DNA of 64,000 nucleotides from contig NZ_JARKMY010000002.1 of NCBI RefSeq assembly GCF_029360725.1, forward strand, positions 1 to 64,000, written 5' to 3'. Within the stretch, counting starts at the first letter, position 1; the number at the start of each line of letters is the position of its first letter. The notes under the pieces are model-generated. The model made no database searches. It was given only the letters and a program-made list of their open reading frames with translations, and had not been told where the DNA came from. The DNA is from Chryseolinea sp. H1M3-3. Its GTDB lineage: Bacteria; Bacteroidota; Bacteroidia; Cytophagales; Cyclobacteriaceae. Position numbers and translations under genes: made by a program. This document shows positions 17,175 to 24,830 of this stretch, one piece after another.

Positions 17175-18449
17175 ATGAAACCAACACCAATATCGAATAG
17201 AATTAAATCGCTTTATAAAATCTTATGGATGATGGCGGTCACCATAGTAGCCATATCCTGCGACATGCTTGAATCTGATCCGGACATACTTCAGCCGACG
17301 ACGGAGTTAGAAGGCAAAGAAGTATTTGTCTTGTCTAACAGTGCTTCCTTTATTGATTTGAATGCGTCTCTTAAAAGCAATGTGCCGGCCCGAATAGCAG
17401 TTACATCTGATACTCGGTTGGGAAAGATTACGGATTTAGGTAAAGGGATTTTGCAATATGAACCCACTATCGGTAATTCAAAAGGGAGGGATAATTTTGA
17501 ATTCACGGTCTATACGTTAAATAACGAAATCATCAAGCGTGATACAGTTATTATCGTGATTGAAAATGATTCAACAAACTTGCCTTGCAACATTTATCCA
17601 AGACCGGATTACGTGTATGGTGTAAGTCAGGACTCTGTCGTCATTGATGTGTTGGGTAACGACATTATTTGCGGCAGTAGTGTCACCGTCTCTGTATTCA
17701 AACCGTCCAATTCGTTTCCTCCTTATTTCGGGCAGGCTGAAGTGCTGGGGAATAAAATCAAATATGTGCCGGGTTCAAATTTTCAGGGAGCCGATAAAAT
17801 CATGTATAAAATTTCTTCTGTTAATGATTCGTCGCATGTAGCCTACGGTATGGTTTATATTACCAATGATTCAGCATGTAATTTTCGGTTGTCTAATGAT
17901 CAGTATGTCTTCAATCATCATGCAGTTGATAGTTTAGCGGTGTTACCGGTCTTTGAAAATGATTCCCTATGTCATGCGTTAAACAGATATCTGATTAATT
18001 TGAAAGCAGGGCCACAATTCGGTCAGGTGTTTCGGGTAGCCAACGGATTTAGTTATAAGGTGCCCGCTACAATCAGCTATCCTTTTACAGATAATTTTAC
18101 CTATGAAGTTTGTCTTGATGCCGTATGTAAAACAGCGAGGGTAGATATCAAAGTAAAACAAGATTCTCTGATGGCATGTACCATTTATGCGAGACCTGAT
18201 TCGTTCGATATTTCGACGCTGAGTACTAACGTCGCCAGCTTACAAGTTCTGCTTAACGATTCGATTTGCGGAAGTTTAAAAACGTTTGAAATTACCCGGT
18301 CGCCCAAGTATGGAACCTCGGTTATAAACAACAATGTGATTAAGTATGAACGAACCATGCAAATTGCTACATATGATTCGTTGCAGTATAGGATATGTAA
18401 TGATGTTGGGTGTAGTGTGGCTGCAGTAGTTATTAAACGACACGACTAA
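17175..18449 (+). CDS. Lipoprotein with cysteine-flanked Ig-like repeats
   Basis: The 424-aa product has a lipoprotein signal ending in VTIVAISC, with Cys29 as the probable lipidated residue. After about residue 50 come four modules of roughly 90 residues. Three of them begin at a cysteine (CNIYPRPDYVYG, CNFRLSNDQYVFN, CTIYARPDSFDIS) and contain a 'VxxNDxxC' turn (VLGNDIICGSS, VFENDSLCHAL, VLLNDSICGSL), with later Cys pairs. The layout resembles tandem cadherin-/Ig-like 'tandem-95' or VCBS-type folds of surface proteins. The last module seems to stop at the C-terminus without a sorting domain. It is terminated by the strong hairpin that follows. The function is unknown; adhesion or envelope anchoring is a guess. 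Confidence 0.82.
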   Translation: MKPTPISNRIKSLYKILWMMAVTIVAISCDMLESDPDILQPTTELEGKEVFVLSNSASFIDLNASLKSNVPARIAVTSDTRLGKITDLGKGILQYEPTIGNSKGRDNFEFTVYTLNNEIIKRDTVIIVIENDSTNLPCNIYPRPDYVYGVSQDSVVIDVLGNDIICGSSVTVSVFKPSNSFPPYFGQAEVLGNKIKYVPGSNFQGADKIMYKISSVNDSSHVAYGMVYITNDSACNFRLSNDQYVFNHHAVDSLAVLPVFENDSLCHALNRYLINLKAGPQFGQVFRVANGFSYKVPATISYPFTDNFTYEVCLDAVCKTARVDIKVKQDSLMACTIYARPDSFDISTLSTNVASLQVLLNDSICGSLKTFEITRSPKYGTSVINNNVIKYERTMQIATYDSLQYRICNDVGCSVAAVVIKRHD

Positions 18450-18458
18450 GATACTTCG

Positions 18459-18491
18459 GGAAATCCTTGCTGCGGCAAGGATTTCCTTTTT
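18459..18491 (+). terminator. Strong intrinsic terminator
   Basis: GGAAATCCTTGC (18459-18470) pairs perfectly over 12 bases with GCAAGGATTTCC (18475-18486) around a TGCG loop, followed by TTTTT. It ends 5 bases before the ATG of the sigma factor gene, so it both closes the lipoprotein gene and lies where a sigma-factor leader would be. Confidence 0.92.
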
Positions 18492-18496
18492 AAGTG

Positions 18497-19057
18497 ATGC
18501 ATAGCTATTACGACATTTTTGAGCAATGTAAAAAAGGGGATGCGAAAGCGCAGCGTATCCTCTACGATCTTTTCAAGGGAAAGTTGATGGGATTATGCCG
18601 ACGATATACCCAAAGCAGGGAAGAAGCGCAGGATGTTCTGCAAGAATCTTTCATCCGGATTTTCAGTCATTTTAATCAATTAAAAGAGTCTGATAAATTG
18701 GAGAGTTGGATGAAGTCTATCACTGTGCGAACTGCAATAAACTATTACCATAAAGGCAAAGGCCGCGCATTGATGTTTTCGAATGTTGAAGAGGTAGAGC
18801 ATCACCCGGTGACGGATGAGAGTTCTCTGCAAAATTTCACAGATGAATATTTGGTTTCTGTTATCAATGCATTGCCCGATGGCTGTCGAATTGTTTTTAA
18901 TTTGTTTGCTATTGAAGGATATAGTCACGCCGAAATTGCAGGCATGCTTCATATTTCAGAAGGAACCTCTCGCTCCCAATTTTATCATGCGAAGTATTTG
19001 TTAAAGGAGAAATTGAAATGTCAGAATTTGATGCACTACTATGAAAAATTTTCCTGA
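18497..19057 (+). CDS. ECF RNA polymerase sigma factor
   Basis: The 186-aa product is a group-4 sigma-70 factor. Region 2 covers about residues 10-85 (LYDLFKGKLMGLCRRYTQ, EEAQDVLQESFIRIF, KLESWMKSITVRTAINYY), and region 4 about 120-180 (LPDGCRIVFNLFAIEGYSHA, EIAGMLHISEGTSRSQFYHA). ATG at 18497 is preferred to GTG at 18494. The 3' end overlaps the next gene by 17 bases, so the two are coupled. The start follows a terminator closely, meaning that expression may depend on read-through or on a promoter inside or very near the hairpin. Confidence 0.93.
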   Translation: MHSYYDIFEQCKKGDAKAQRILYDLFKGKLMGLCRRYTQSREEAQDVLQESFIRIFSHFNQLKESDKLESWMKSITVRTAINYYHKGKGRALMFSNVEEVEHHPVTDESSLQNFTDEYLVSVINALPDGCRIVFNLFAIEGYSHAEIAGMLHISEGTSRSQFYHAKYLLKEKLKCQNLMHYYEKFS

Positions 19058-20279
19058 CCAAGATCAATTCAATGAATTGCAGCATCGGCTTGAATCATAT
19101 ACCGAACAACCTGATGAGTTAGTTTGGAAAAACATTGATGCTGCGCTAAGGCCTAATCGGACGCCGGCTTGGCTGCCGTGGATCGATCGCTTTGCGGGTG
19201 GGGTCACGGTTTTGTTGTTCGCTGTCCTAATGACAGGAACAGAGCGTGTAGGCATTTTGGAAAAAGAGAAAATCACAGTTGCCGAATCTAAAACATCTCG
19301 TCAGAAGGAGACTAAAACATTTCCCGAGTTAAAAATACCCGATGGAAATCGTGATCAGGTTTCTCCTCAACAAACCAACGTTTTCAGATCTCCTACGAAC
19401 GGAAATCAAAAGCCGCTGGTGGTGGATCGTAATCTCTACACGAAGTGGGGCAACGACAAACAACCGGGAGGAGGTTTTGCGGATTCGGCTACACGTGCAA
19501 CACTGAAAACGGCTAAGACTGAAAATTTTAATTTTGAAACAACTTCAAATGACACACTTGTGAATTCGCCTATCGCTCTGAAAACGGACTCGGTTGTACA
19601 AGTGAACGTTAGTGAAAACCAGGACCCGAAAAAGATACCAAAAAGAAATCATACTTTTTATATTACTGCAACGCCCATGCTGTCCTTTCAACGTGCTATT
19701 CCGATCAGTAGGGATGGCGTTATTGTTACCGATATTTCAAATCCGTCTATACTTTCCACAGAACGATTTGCGATCAACCTGGACTTTGGAATTCAAGGAT
19801 ATATTAGCAAACGCCTGGAGTATTATGGTGGCATATCATTTTATCAGCAAAGCCAAACTTTGCAATTCAAATATCAATCGACAGATGGATCAAACGTGGA
19901 GTCAAATGGTGACGGGAATTATGTCGTTACGCCAAAATCGTCTAAAGGAGTCGTAAATTATGACATGATCAATCTTGGCATTCAGGCAGGTGCGCTTTAT
20001 CATCTTTATGGCAAATCGTTCGCACATAAGTTTGGTGCAGGTATTTTGTTTCAGCAAGGTTTGAAAAACAAAAGTCTAGAAGGTTATGATAATTCAGGAT
20101 CCAACTATCTCTCTTACCAGCTTTTTTACCGGAATGAGTTACGGTTGAATGCCCGAACGCGCGTTTTCATTCAGCCTACTTTCATTCAATCCATTCATGT
20201 TCGTGAAAAACTAAAGGCACCTTTTAATTTAAAACCTTACAAGGCGGGAATCGGTTTTGGAATACTTTATAACTTCTAG
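19041..20279 (+). CDS. Putative anti-sigma/outer-membrane-barrel hybrid
   Basis: The 412-aa product overlaps the sigma gene by 17 bases. Residues 1-45 are hydrophilic and helical with PDELVWKNIDAALRP, as in Bacteroidota proteins encoded beside ECF sigma factors. One membrane segment follows at about 50-67 (FAGGVTVLLFAVLMTG). Residues 75-195 are a polar, probably disordered linker. From about 200 to the end there are alternating strands ending in an aromatic residue (HTFYITATPMLSFQRA, AGIGFGILYNF), the pattern of an outer-membrane beta-barrel of eight or so strands. An inner-membrane sigma-binding part joined to an outer-membrane domain would bridge the envelope; both the role and the topology are inference. 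Confidence 0.75.
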   Translation: MKNFPDQDQFNELQHRLESYTEQPDELVWKNIDAALRPNRTPAWLPWIDRFAGGVTVLLFAVLMTGTERVGILEKEKITVAESKTSRQKETKTFPELKIPDGNRDQVSPQQTNVFRSPTNGNQKPLVVDRNLYTKWGNDKQPGGGFADSATRATLKTAKTENFNFETTSNDTLVNSPIALKTDSVVQVNVSENQDPKKIPKRNHTFYITATPMLSFQRAIPISRDGVIVTDISNPSILSTERFAINLDFGIQGYISKRLEYYGGISFYQQSQTLQFKYQSTDGSNVESNGDGNYVVTPKSSKGVVNYDMINLGIQAGALYHLYGKSFAHKFGAGILFQQGLKNKSLEGYDNSGSNYLSYQLFYRNELRLNARTRVFIQPTFIQSIHVREKLKAPFNLKPYKAGIGFGILYNF

Positions 20280-20429
20280 AACAGGAGGAGGTTTTTATAA
20301 TGGAATACTTCTGAGTAAACTGGTATTCTAGCCGATTAAATACACTCAATCTCCGTTCATGCGTAATCTACCGAAACAAGCCTTTGCAACTGGCAGACTT
20401 TTTTTACCTTGATGGCTCATCATATAGCT

Positions 20430-21146
20430 ATGAAAAAGATTCTGCTTGTTGTAGGTATTTATATTGTTACAGGTTGCAGCAGTACGCAAATTAACCAGAC
20501 TTTAGGGGAGGTAAACAAAGCCCTTGAGCTTGAGCAGCCGCTTACAACGGATGAGGTAGCCCAAGGGTTAAAGGAGGCGTTGATTAAAGGGATTTCAACG
20601 GGCTCTGACCTGGCATCTATGGTAGATGGATACTTCAAAAATCCGGAAATAAAAATTCCGTTTCCGCCTGAGGTAAAAAAAGTGGAGGAAAAACTTCGGC
20701 AGCTTGGATTAAATAACGAAGTCGATCGATTTATTCTGACGCTGAATAGAGGTGCAGAAGAAGCTGCCAAGGAAGCTAAACCAATTTTTATTACGGCTAT
20801 CAGATCGATGACCATTCAGGACGCGTGGGGTATACTAAAAGGCGAACCGGATGCTGCAACCCAATATTTAAAACGGACAACGACGTTGCAGTTAAAAGAA
20901 AAATTCAAACCTGTAATTCAAAATGCGTTGAATAAGGTGAACGCCACAAAATATTATAGCGACATTGTTAATACTTACAATCAAATTCCGTTTGTTCAGG
21001 ATGTCAACCCTGATCTAAATGAATATGCTACCGAAAAAGCAATGGAAGGCCTGTTTATTTTAATCGCTAAAGAAGAAAAGAACATTCGTGAAAATCCTTT
21101 GGCCCGAACCACAGAATTGTTGAAACGTGTTTTTAAAACCCAGTAG
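20430..21146 (+). CDS. DUF4197 lipoprotein
   Basis: The product of about 238 aa starts with a lipoprotein signal, MKKILLVVGIYIVTGC, the final Cys being the lipidation site. ATG at 20430 is chosen because it starts the signal peptide directly; an in-frame ATG at 20412 and TTG at 20409 would add a few residues. The body matches DUF4197: EVAQGLKEALIKGISTGSD, NPEIKIPFPPEVKKVEEKLR, LNRGAEEAAKEAKPIF and ITIQDAWGIL-like SMTIQDAWGILKGEPDAATQ, then YLKRTTTLQLKEKF. Proteins of this family are mostly helical, envelope-located and of unknown function. It is monocistronic. Confidence 0.88.
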   Translation: MKKILLVVGIYIVTGCSSTQINQTLGEVNKALELEQPLTTDEVAQGLKEALIKGISTGSDLASMVDGYFKNPEIKIPFPPEVKKVEEKLRQLGLNNEVDRFILTLNRGAEEAAKEAKPIFITAIRSMTIQDAWGILKGEPDAATQYLKRTTTLQLKEKFKPVIQNALNKVNATKYYSDIVNTYNQIPFVQDVNPDLNEYATEKAMEGLFILIAKEEKNIRENPLARTTELLKRVFKTQ

Positions 21147-21293
21147 TGAGATTTTTTTTCCGCTCTGGTAGCGTAGTCTTTCAGTAAAGCGGCAACATCC
21201 ACAAATTGCAAGTTTTTGATCACTCTATGTTAATCCAAATTCCCATTGGATTTGTAGCCATGAAGATTTCGGAATGCAAAGGTACTGGTACCA

Positions 21294-21914
21294 CTACTCA
21301 CGCAATTTCCACAGCCCATAAGTAAAAAGCGCATAACAAATAAGTAGCAAGTAAGCATGCGCAGTAATGGCCGTCATAAAAGTTTCGGAGTCCATAAACT
21401 TCCAGCTCATGTAATAGATGCCACTTCCTAAAAAGAAAAACATAACAACTGCATTGACGAACCTGAACTTCTGCGAAGTCTTCATTGCCGACATCTCGTA
21501 AAAAGCATATAAGCCCATCCCGAAGAAAAATACACACTCGTAGAGAATGCCAATTACATTCACAGGGCTTTGGTCGATTGAGTATTCAGCAACAATTACA
21601 AACAGACCTACCCATGCAAGTACGGTGGCTATCGTGCACGCCTTTTCATTTTTGAAGATGCTTTGATAAAACATCGTCACGATCAGGATTTCAAAAAAGC
21701 TCAGCATCATGTATACCAGCCAGTTGTTTTGACTCTCAACCCGTAGGATATAGGCGACTGTCTCAATAACTAACCAAGCTGCCATTAACCAGGTCAACCA
21801 TCGGCCAGGCGAAGGTAAACGGCGATATGTAGCCAGTCCTGTTACAAAAGGAATGGCTACGGAGAAGGACGCGATCGTAACCAGCGGTATCACTTTTAGC
21901 AATAAGGTGGACAA
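21294..21914 (-). CDS. Multi-pass membrane protein, unknown function
   Basis: The 206-aa product has about seven hydrophobic segments over its whole length, with short polar loops such as YRRLPSPGRW, RVESQNNW and MSAMKTSQKFR. No recognised motif is present. Translation probably begins at TTG 21914, inside the 3' end of the preceding 95-aa gene (19-base overlap), because the first in-frame ATG would remove the first membrane segment. The overlap suggests coupled expression with the 95-aa protein. Seven-segment proteins of this kind occur widely in Cytophagales without assigned function. Confidence 0.72.
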   Translation of the reverse strand: MSTLLLKVIPLVTIASFSVAIPFVTGLATYRRLPSPGRWLTWLMAAWLVIETVAYILRVESQNNWLVYMMLSFFEILIVTMFYQSIFKNEKACTIATVLAWVGLFVIVAEYSIDQSPVNVIGILYECVFFFGMGLYAFYEMSAMKTSQKFRFVNAVVMFFFLGSGIYYMSWKFMDSETFMTAITAHAYLLLICYALFTYGLWKLRE

Positions 21915-22183
21915 GGCCCACCGCGATTTTCCGCAGTGGCATAAATGAGTTCATTGTTTTTATCCCGGCCAACCAGCAACACAGTATCAAGTCCATTATC
22001 ATCTTCGCCGTAGAAAACGGATACACTAAATACATCCGGATTACTTAAAATCCGTTCGAAGGTTTCACGATGAAAGATAACTGACTTTGTTTTCTTGGGA
22101 TTGTTTTTTTGAAAGCGGTTGACGTAGTTATCAAATTCCGCTTTACCGATCTTTGCTCCAAAAGGGCCTTTAAATTCTGCCAT
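21896..22183 (-). CDS. Conserved 95-aa protein with C-terminal GGPCPPYC
   Basis: The 95-aa product begins MAEFKGPFGAKIGKAEFDNY and ends TAENRGGPCPPYC, with two cysteines only in the last five residues. It is otherwise charged and lacks a signal peptide. Small Bacteroidota proteins with a CPP(x)C end and a strand-rich middle (VFYGEDDNGLDTVLLVGRD) are known to me as a recurrent uncharacterised group. Its stop codon lies inside the start of the seven-segment membrane protein gene, so the two may act together. The end could be a metal- or thiol-reactive tail; this is inference. Confidence 0.75.
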   Translation of the reverse strand: MAEFKGPFGAKIGKAEFDNYVNRFQKNNPKKTKSVIFHRETFERILSNPDVFSVSVFYGEDDNGLDTVLLVGRDKNNELIYATAENRGGPCPPYC

Positions 22184-22418
22184 AGTTAAAATAGTTACAT
22201 GAGAGGAGTTATATTGAATTACAAATATTTCGTGATTGTTGGATCCTTTAACAGATTGATCGTGGAAAGATATCCTATCACACTATGGCCCCGCTCATAT
22301 ATCCCGCCAATGATGCTACACCTGTAACTAGTTACGTTGTCTTGCATATTGTTGTTGTTTGAAAGCATCTTACTTAAGCACCCTCCGAAAGGCGATTATT
22401 AAAGTAATGCATTCATTG

Positions 22419-22490
22419 TAGTCCCGACAGGAATCGAACCTGCATCAAAAGTTTAGGAAACTCCTATTCTATCCATTGAACTACGGGACC
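22419..22490 (-). tRNA. tRNA-Arg (anticodon CCU)
   Basis: The minus strand folds as a 72-base tRNA: acceptor arms GGTCCCG and CGGGACT (with a G-U at the first pair), anticodon arm GGAGT-TTCCTAA-ACTTT, and T arm GCAGG-TTCGATT-CCTGT, with discriminator A at 22419. Anticodon bases 34-36 are CCT, reading AGG. CCA is not encoded. Confidence 0.94.
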
Positions 22491-22619
22491 AATTGTCTGC
22501 TCAGGCAACTTGCCTTTGCCTTTATATAGTTTTGAACGGTCGCAAAGATAGAAATATTGAATAAATGTGAAACTTAACTCCCAATCTTATAATAAGTTAA
22601 AAAGAATTACTGACCTTTT

Positions 22620-22652
22620 ATGTCATTATTCTGGGTGTTTTGGTGTTCGTAA
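22620..22652 (+). CDS. Possible 10-aa leader peptide with two Trp codons
   Basis: ATG at 22620 opens MSLFWVFWCS and stops at TAA 22650-22652. The stop is followed within 2 bases by a small hairpin and then by an intrinsic terminator. A short peptide with two tryptophan codons just before tandem hairpins resembles an attenuator leader, but the gene downstream is not a tryptophan gene. It may be chance. Confidence 0.25.
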   Translation: MSLFWVFWCS

Positions 22653-22654
22653 AA

Positions 22655-22669
22655 ACAGGCTAACCCTGT
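22655..22669 (+). promoter_or_regulatory. Small hairpin preceding terminator
   Basis: ACAGG (22655-22659) pairs with CCTGT (22665-22669) around CTAAC. It directly follows the short Trp-containing frame and stands 3 bases before the terminator stem, as the 5' element of a possible leader structure. Confidence 0.35.
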
Positions 22670-22672
22670 CAG

Positions 22673-22708
22673 GGAGAACCCCGAGGAGTAAGGGTTCTCC
22701 TTATTTTT
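22673..22708 (+). terminator. Intrinsic terminator with no assigned upstream gene
   Basis: GGAGAACCC (22673-22681) pairs perfectly with GGGTTCTCC (22692-22700) around a 10-base loop, then TTATTTTT. The nearest upstream plus-strand gene ends at 21146 and the tRNA is on the other strand, so the transcript ending here is unannotated: a small RNA or an attenuated leader. Confidence 0.82.
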
Positions 22709-22815
22709 CAAAATCCGTTGGTTCCTGATTTTTGCTGATTTATCGGGTGGTAGCTTTGAGGCAAGCTTTATTCGTCGATGAGTGGAGGAAGTTTTTAAAA
22801 CGGTCTATAGCTAGT

Positions 22816-22935
22816 ATGAAATCAAAGAGAAAGGTATCCCACGAAGTAACTATTGTAGAGTTCATTACTTTCGGTTTCTATGCCGCTTTGGTACTCAGTA
22901 TCCTTTGGGCCTTGAGCATTGTTTTTTATAACTGA
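22816..22935 (+). CDS. Small single-pass membrane protein
   Basis: ATG at 22816 opens a 39-aa frame: basic N-terminus MKSKRKVSHEV and one hydrophobic helix FITFGFYAALVLSILWALSI, ending VFYN. An upstream in-frame start at 22732 would give 67 aa with a less convincing N-terminus. It lies just after the orphan terminator, so read-through could control it. The coding status is plausible rather than certain; the function is unknown. Confidence 0.45.
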   Translation: MKSKRKVSHEVTIVEFITFGFYAALVLSILWALSIVFYN

Positions 22936-23135
22936 GTGATACGCCGGTACGGCGACTAGGACCACTCCACTCTTATGCAAACTACGCACTCTCCCAGTCT
23001 CCTCAATTCGCTACATTGATTTGAAACGTTTGGCAATTAGTCAATGACTTCCAATTTTGCTTTTTAGTAAGGTTGAGCGCCGCCTGGAATACCGGTTATA
23101 AATTAAGATATTCGTGATCTGATGAGCTTAGAATT

Positions 23136-23573
23136 ATGGACCGTAAGCAAACCATCGACTATTATATCCAGAGACTTTCGGATAAAAATTTTCAGATCTA
23201 CGATGTAAGGCGAGAACTGGAGCAACAAAAAGTTGAAGAAGAAGAGATCAAAATAATTGTAAGAGCAGTAGATGATGAACTTCATCACAGGTTGCTGCAC
23301 GGAAATGCGGGTAAAACAGCTACACAGTTTATTCGCATTGGTTTTATTTTCGCCATCATCGGGCTTATCCTTACAATTCTTGCGTTGAGCGGTATCCTTC
23401 AAATGGGAAGATTAGTTATTCTTGCCTATGGTCCTTTTTTTATTGGACTGTCCATGGTCCTGGTGGGATATCTAAAACGCAAAACCAGTAATCCTAAATC
23501 CCTTTCGCTGAATCGAGATGATGAATTGCAAATAAAACGAGATATTTCATTTCGTAAGAAGGGCGATCAATAA
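23136..23573 (+). CDS. Small membrane protein, unknown function
   Basis: The 145-aa product has a charged helical N-terminal half (YYIQRLSDKNFQIYDVRREL, EQQKVEEEEIKIIVRAVDDE) followed by two membrane helices at about residues 65-86 (FIRIGFIFAIIGLILTILAL) and 92-113 (LVILAYGPFFIGLSMVLVGY), then a short basic/acidic tail. No known domain was recognised. It stands 43 bases before the Ldh-family gene in the same orientation. It may be an anti-sigma-like or scaffolding protein, but nothing in the sequence decides. Confidence 0.78.
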   Translation: MDRKQTIDYYIQRLSDKNFQIYDVRRELEQQKVEEEEIKIIVRAVDDELHHRLLHGNAGKTATQFIRIGFIFAIIGLILTILALSGILQMGRLVILAYGPFFIGLSMVLVGYLKRKTSNPKSLSLNRDDELQIKRDISFRKKGDQ

Positions 23574-23616
23574 TAATTAGGCCTGGAAAATTTTTATACT
23601 AACCTGCCATTTAAAA

Positions 23617-24708
23617 ATGTCACAGCCGCAATATTTTGTTTTTCCCTCTTCAACCTTAACGGACTATTCGACCCAAGTTTTCATGCACTTTGGCGTTTCG
23701 GAAAAGGATGCACGTCAGGCTGCTGATGTTTTGTCGAAGGCTGACCTCAGAGGAATTGATTCGCATGGCGTAGCACGCCTTCGAACCTATGTAGATATGT
23801 TTAAGATTGGAAGAATAAATCCGAAACCAAATGTTAGGATTATTCGCGAGAAAAAAAGCGTCGCAACCGTAGATGGTGACCGTGGATTAGGATTGGTTGT
23901 CGGGCCGAAAGCAAACGAGATTGCAATGGATAAAGCGGCACAATATGGATCGGGTTGGGTAAGCGTTAGTAATACAAATCATTATGGAATAGCTTCCTAC
24001 TATTCCTTGAAAGCGTTGGAGCGCGATATGATCGGATGGTCCATGACCAACTCGTCCAAGATAGTCGTACCGTTGTGGGGTGCCGAACGGAGATTGGGAA
24101 CGAACCCCATCGCTATAGCGTTTCCGGGTTTCAAAAATCCACCGATTGTCATTGATCTTGCCACCAGCGTTGTGGCTTTTGGGAAAGTTGAAATTGCAGA
24201 GCGGCAAGGTAAGAAGATTCCTGAAGGCTGGATTGTGGATCAGAATGGAAATAACTCAACCTTACCTGCAGATGTTTATAGCGGGGGTCTCCTTCCATTG
24301 GGTGGAACCCGGGAATCAGGAGGACACAAAGGATATTGCCTGTCCGCTATGGTTGATATTTTATGTTGCGTGCTGAGTGGTGCAAACTGGGGTCCGTTTG
24401 CGCCGCCGTTTGCCATATTTGAAGATGCTCCCAAAGAAAGCGTAGGCAAAGGTATCGGCCACTTTTTTGGAGCAATGGAAATTGATGGTTTCGAAGATAT
24501 TGACGTGTTTAAAAAAAGAGTTGATCATTGGATTGATGTCTTCAGAAGTACAAAACCAATTCCCGGACGGGATGCTGTTCTTATTCCGGGGGATCCCGAA
24601 CATGAAGCTGAAAAAATCAGGACCAAAGACGGTATCCCTGTCATTGAAGCAGTGGTGAATGACCTTAAGCAGATTTCGAAAGAAACTGGAATTTCTTTTA
24701 ACATTTAA
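23617..24708 (+). CDS. Malate/L-lactate dehydrogenase (Ldh) family oxidoreductase
   Basis: The 363-aa product belongs to the NAD(P)-dependent Ldh_2 family (malate/ureidoglycolate/2,3-diketogulonate type dehydrogenases), which is unrelated to classical LDH. Marks are DLRGIDSHGVARLRTYVDM, VDGDRGLGLVVGPKA, SNTNHYGIASYYS, TNPIAIAFPG and GGHKGYCLSAMVDIL. It is cytoplasmic with the usual length of the family. It precedes a Gfo/Idh/MocA enzyme and a sugar isomerase-like protein, so the natural substrate may be a sugar-derived 2-hydroxy acid, which is inference. Confidence 0.9.
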   Translation: MSQPQYFVFPSSTLTDYSTQVFMHFGVSEKDARQAADVLSKADLRGIDSHGVARLRTYVDMFKIGRINPKPNVRIIREKKSVATVDGDRGLGLVVGPKANEIAMDKAAQYGSGWVSVSNTNHYGIASYYSLKALERDMIGWSMTNSSKIVVPLWGAERRLGTNPIAIAFPGFKNPPIVIDLATSVVAFGKVEIAERQGKKIPEGWIVDQNGNNSTLPADVYSGGLLPLGGTRESGGHKGYCLSAMVDILCCVLSGANWGPFAPPFAIFEDAPKESVGKGIGHFFGAMEIDGFEDIDVFKKRVDHWIDVFRSTKPIPGRDAVLIPGDPEHEAEKIRTKDGIPVIEAVVNDLKQISKETGISFNI

Positions 24709-24830
24709 GTCGCGGTGGCACTTTACAAAATGAAAACGTGAGGTATTGCGTTGGTGTAAAACAATGCAAACGATGAAGTGAATTTTGCTAACTTCCCATC
24801 TAAACCCGCGTACCTTCAAATTACAATCTT

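Noticed and set aside
24361-24819. 152-codon minus-strand frame opposite the Ldh-family gene
   Set aside because: It is antisense to a conserved enzyme gene and the product has no sensible features.
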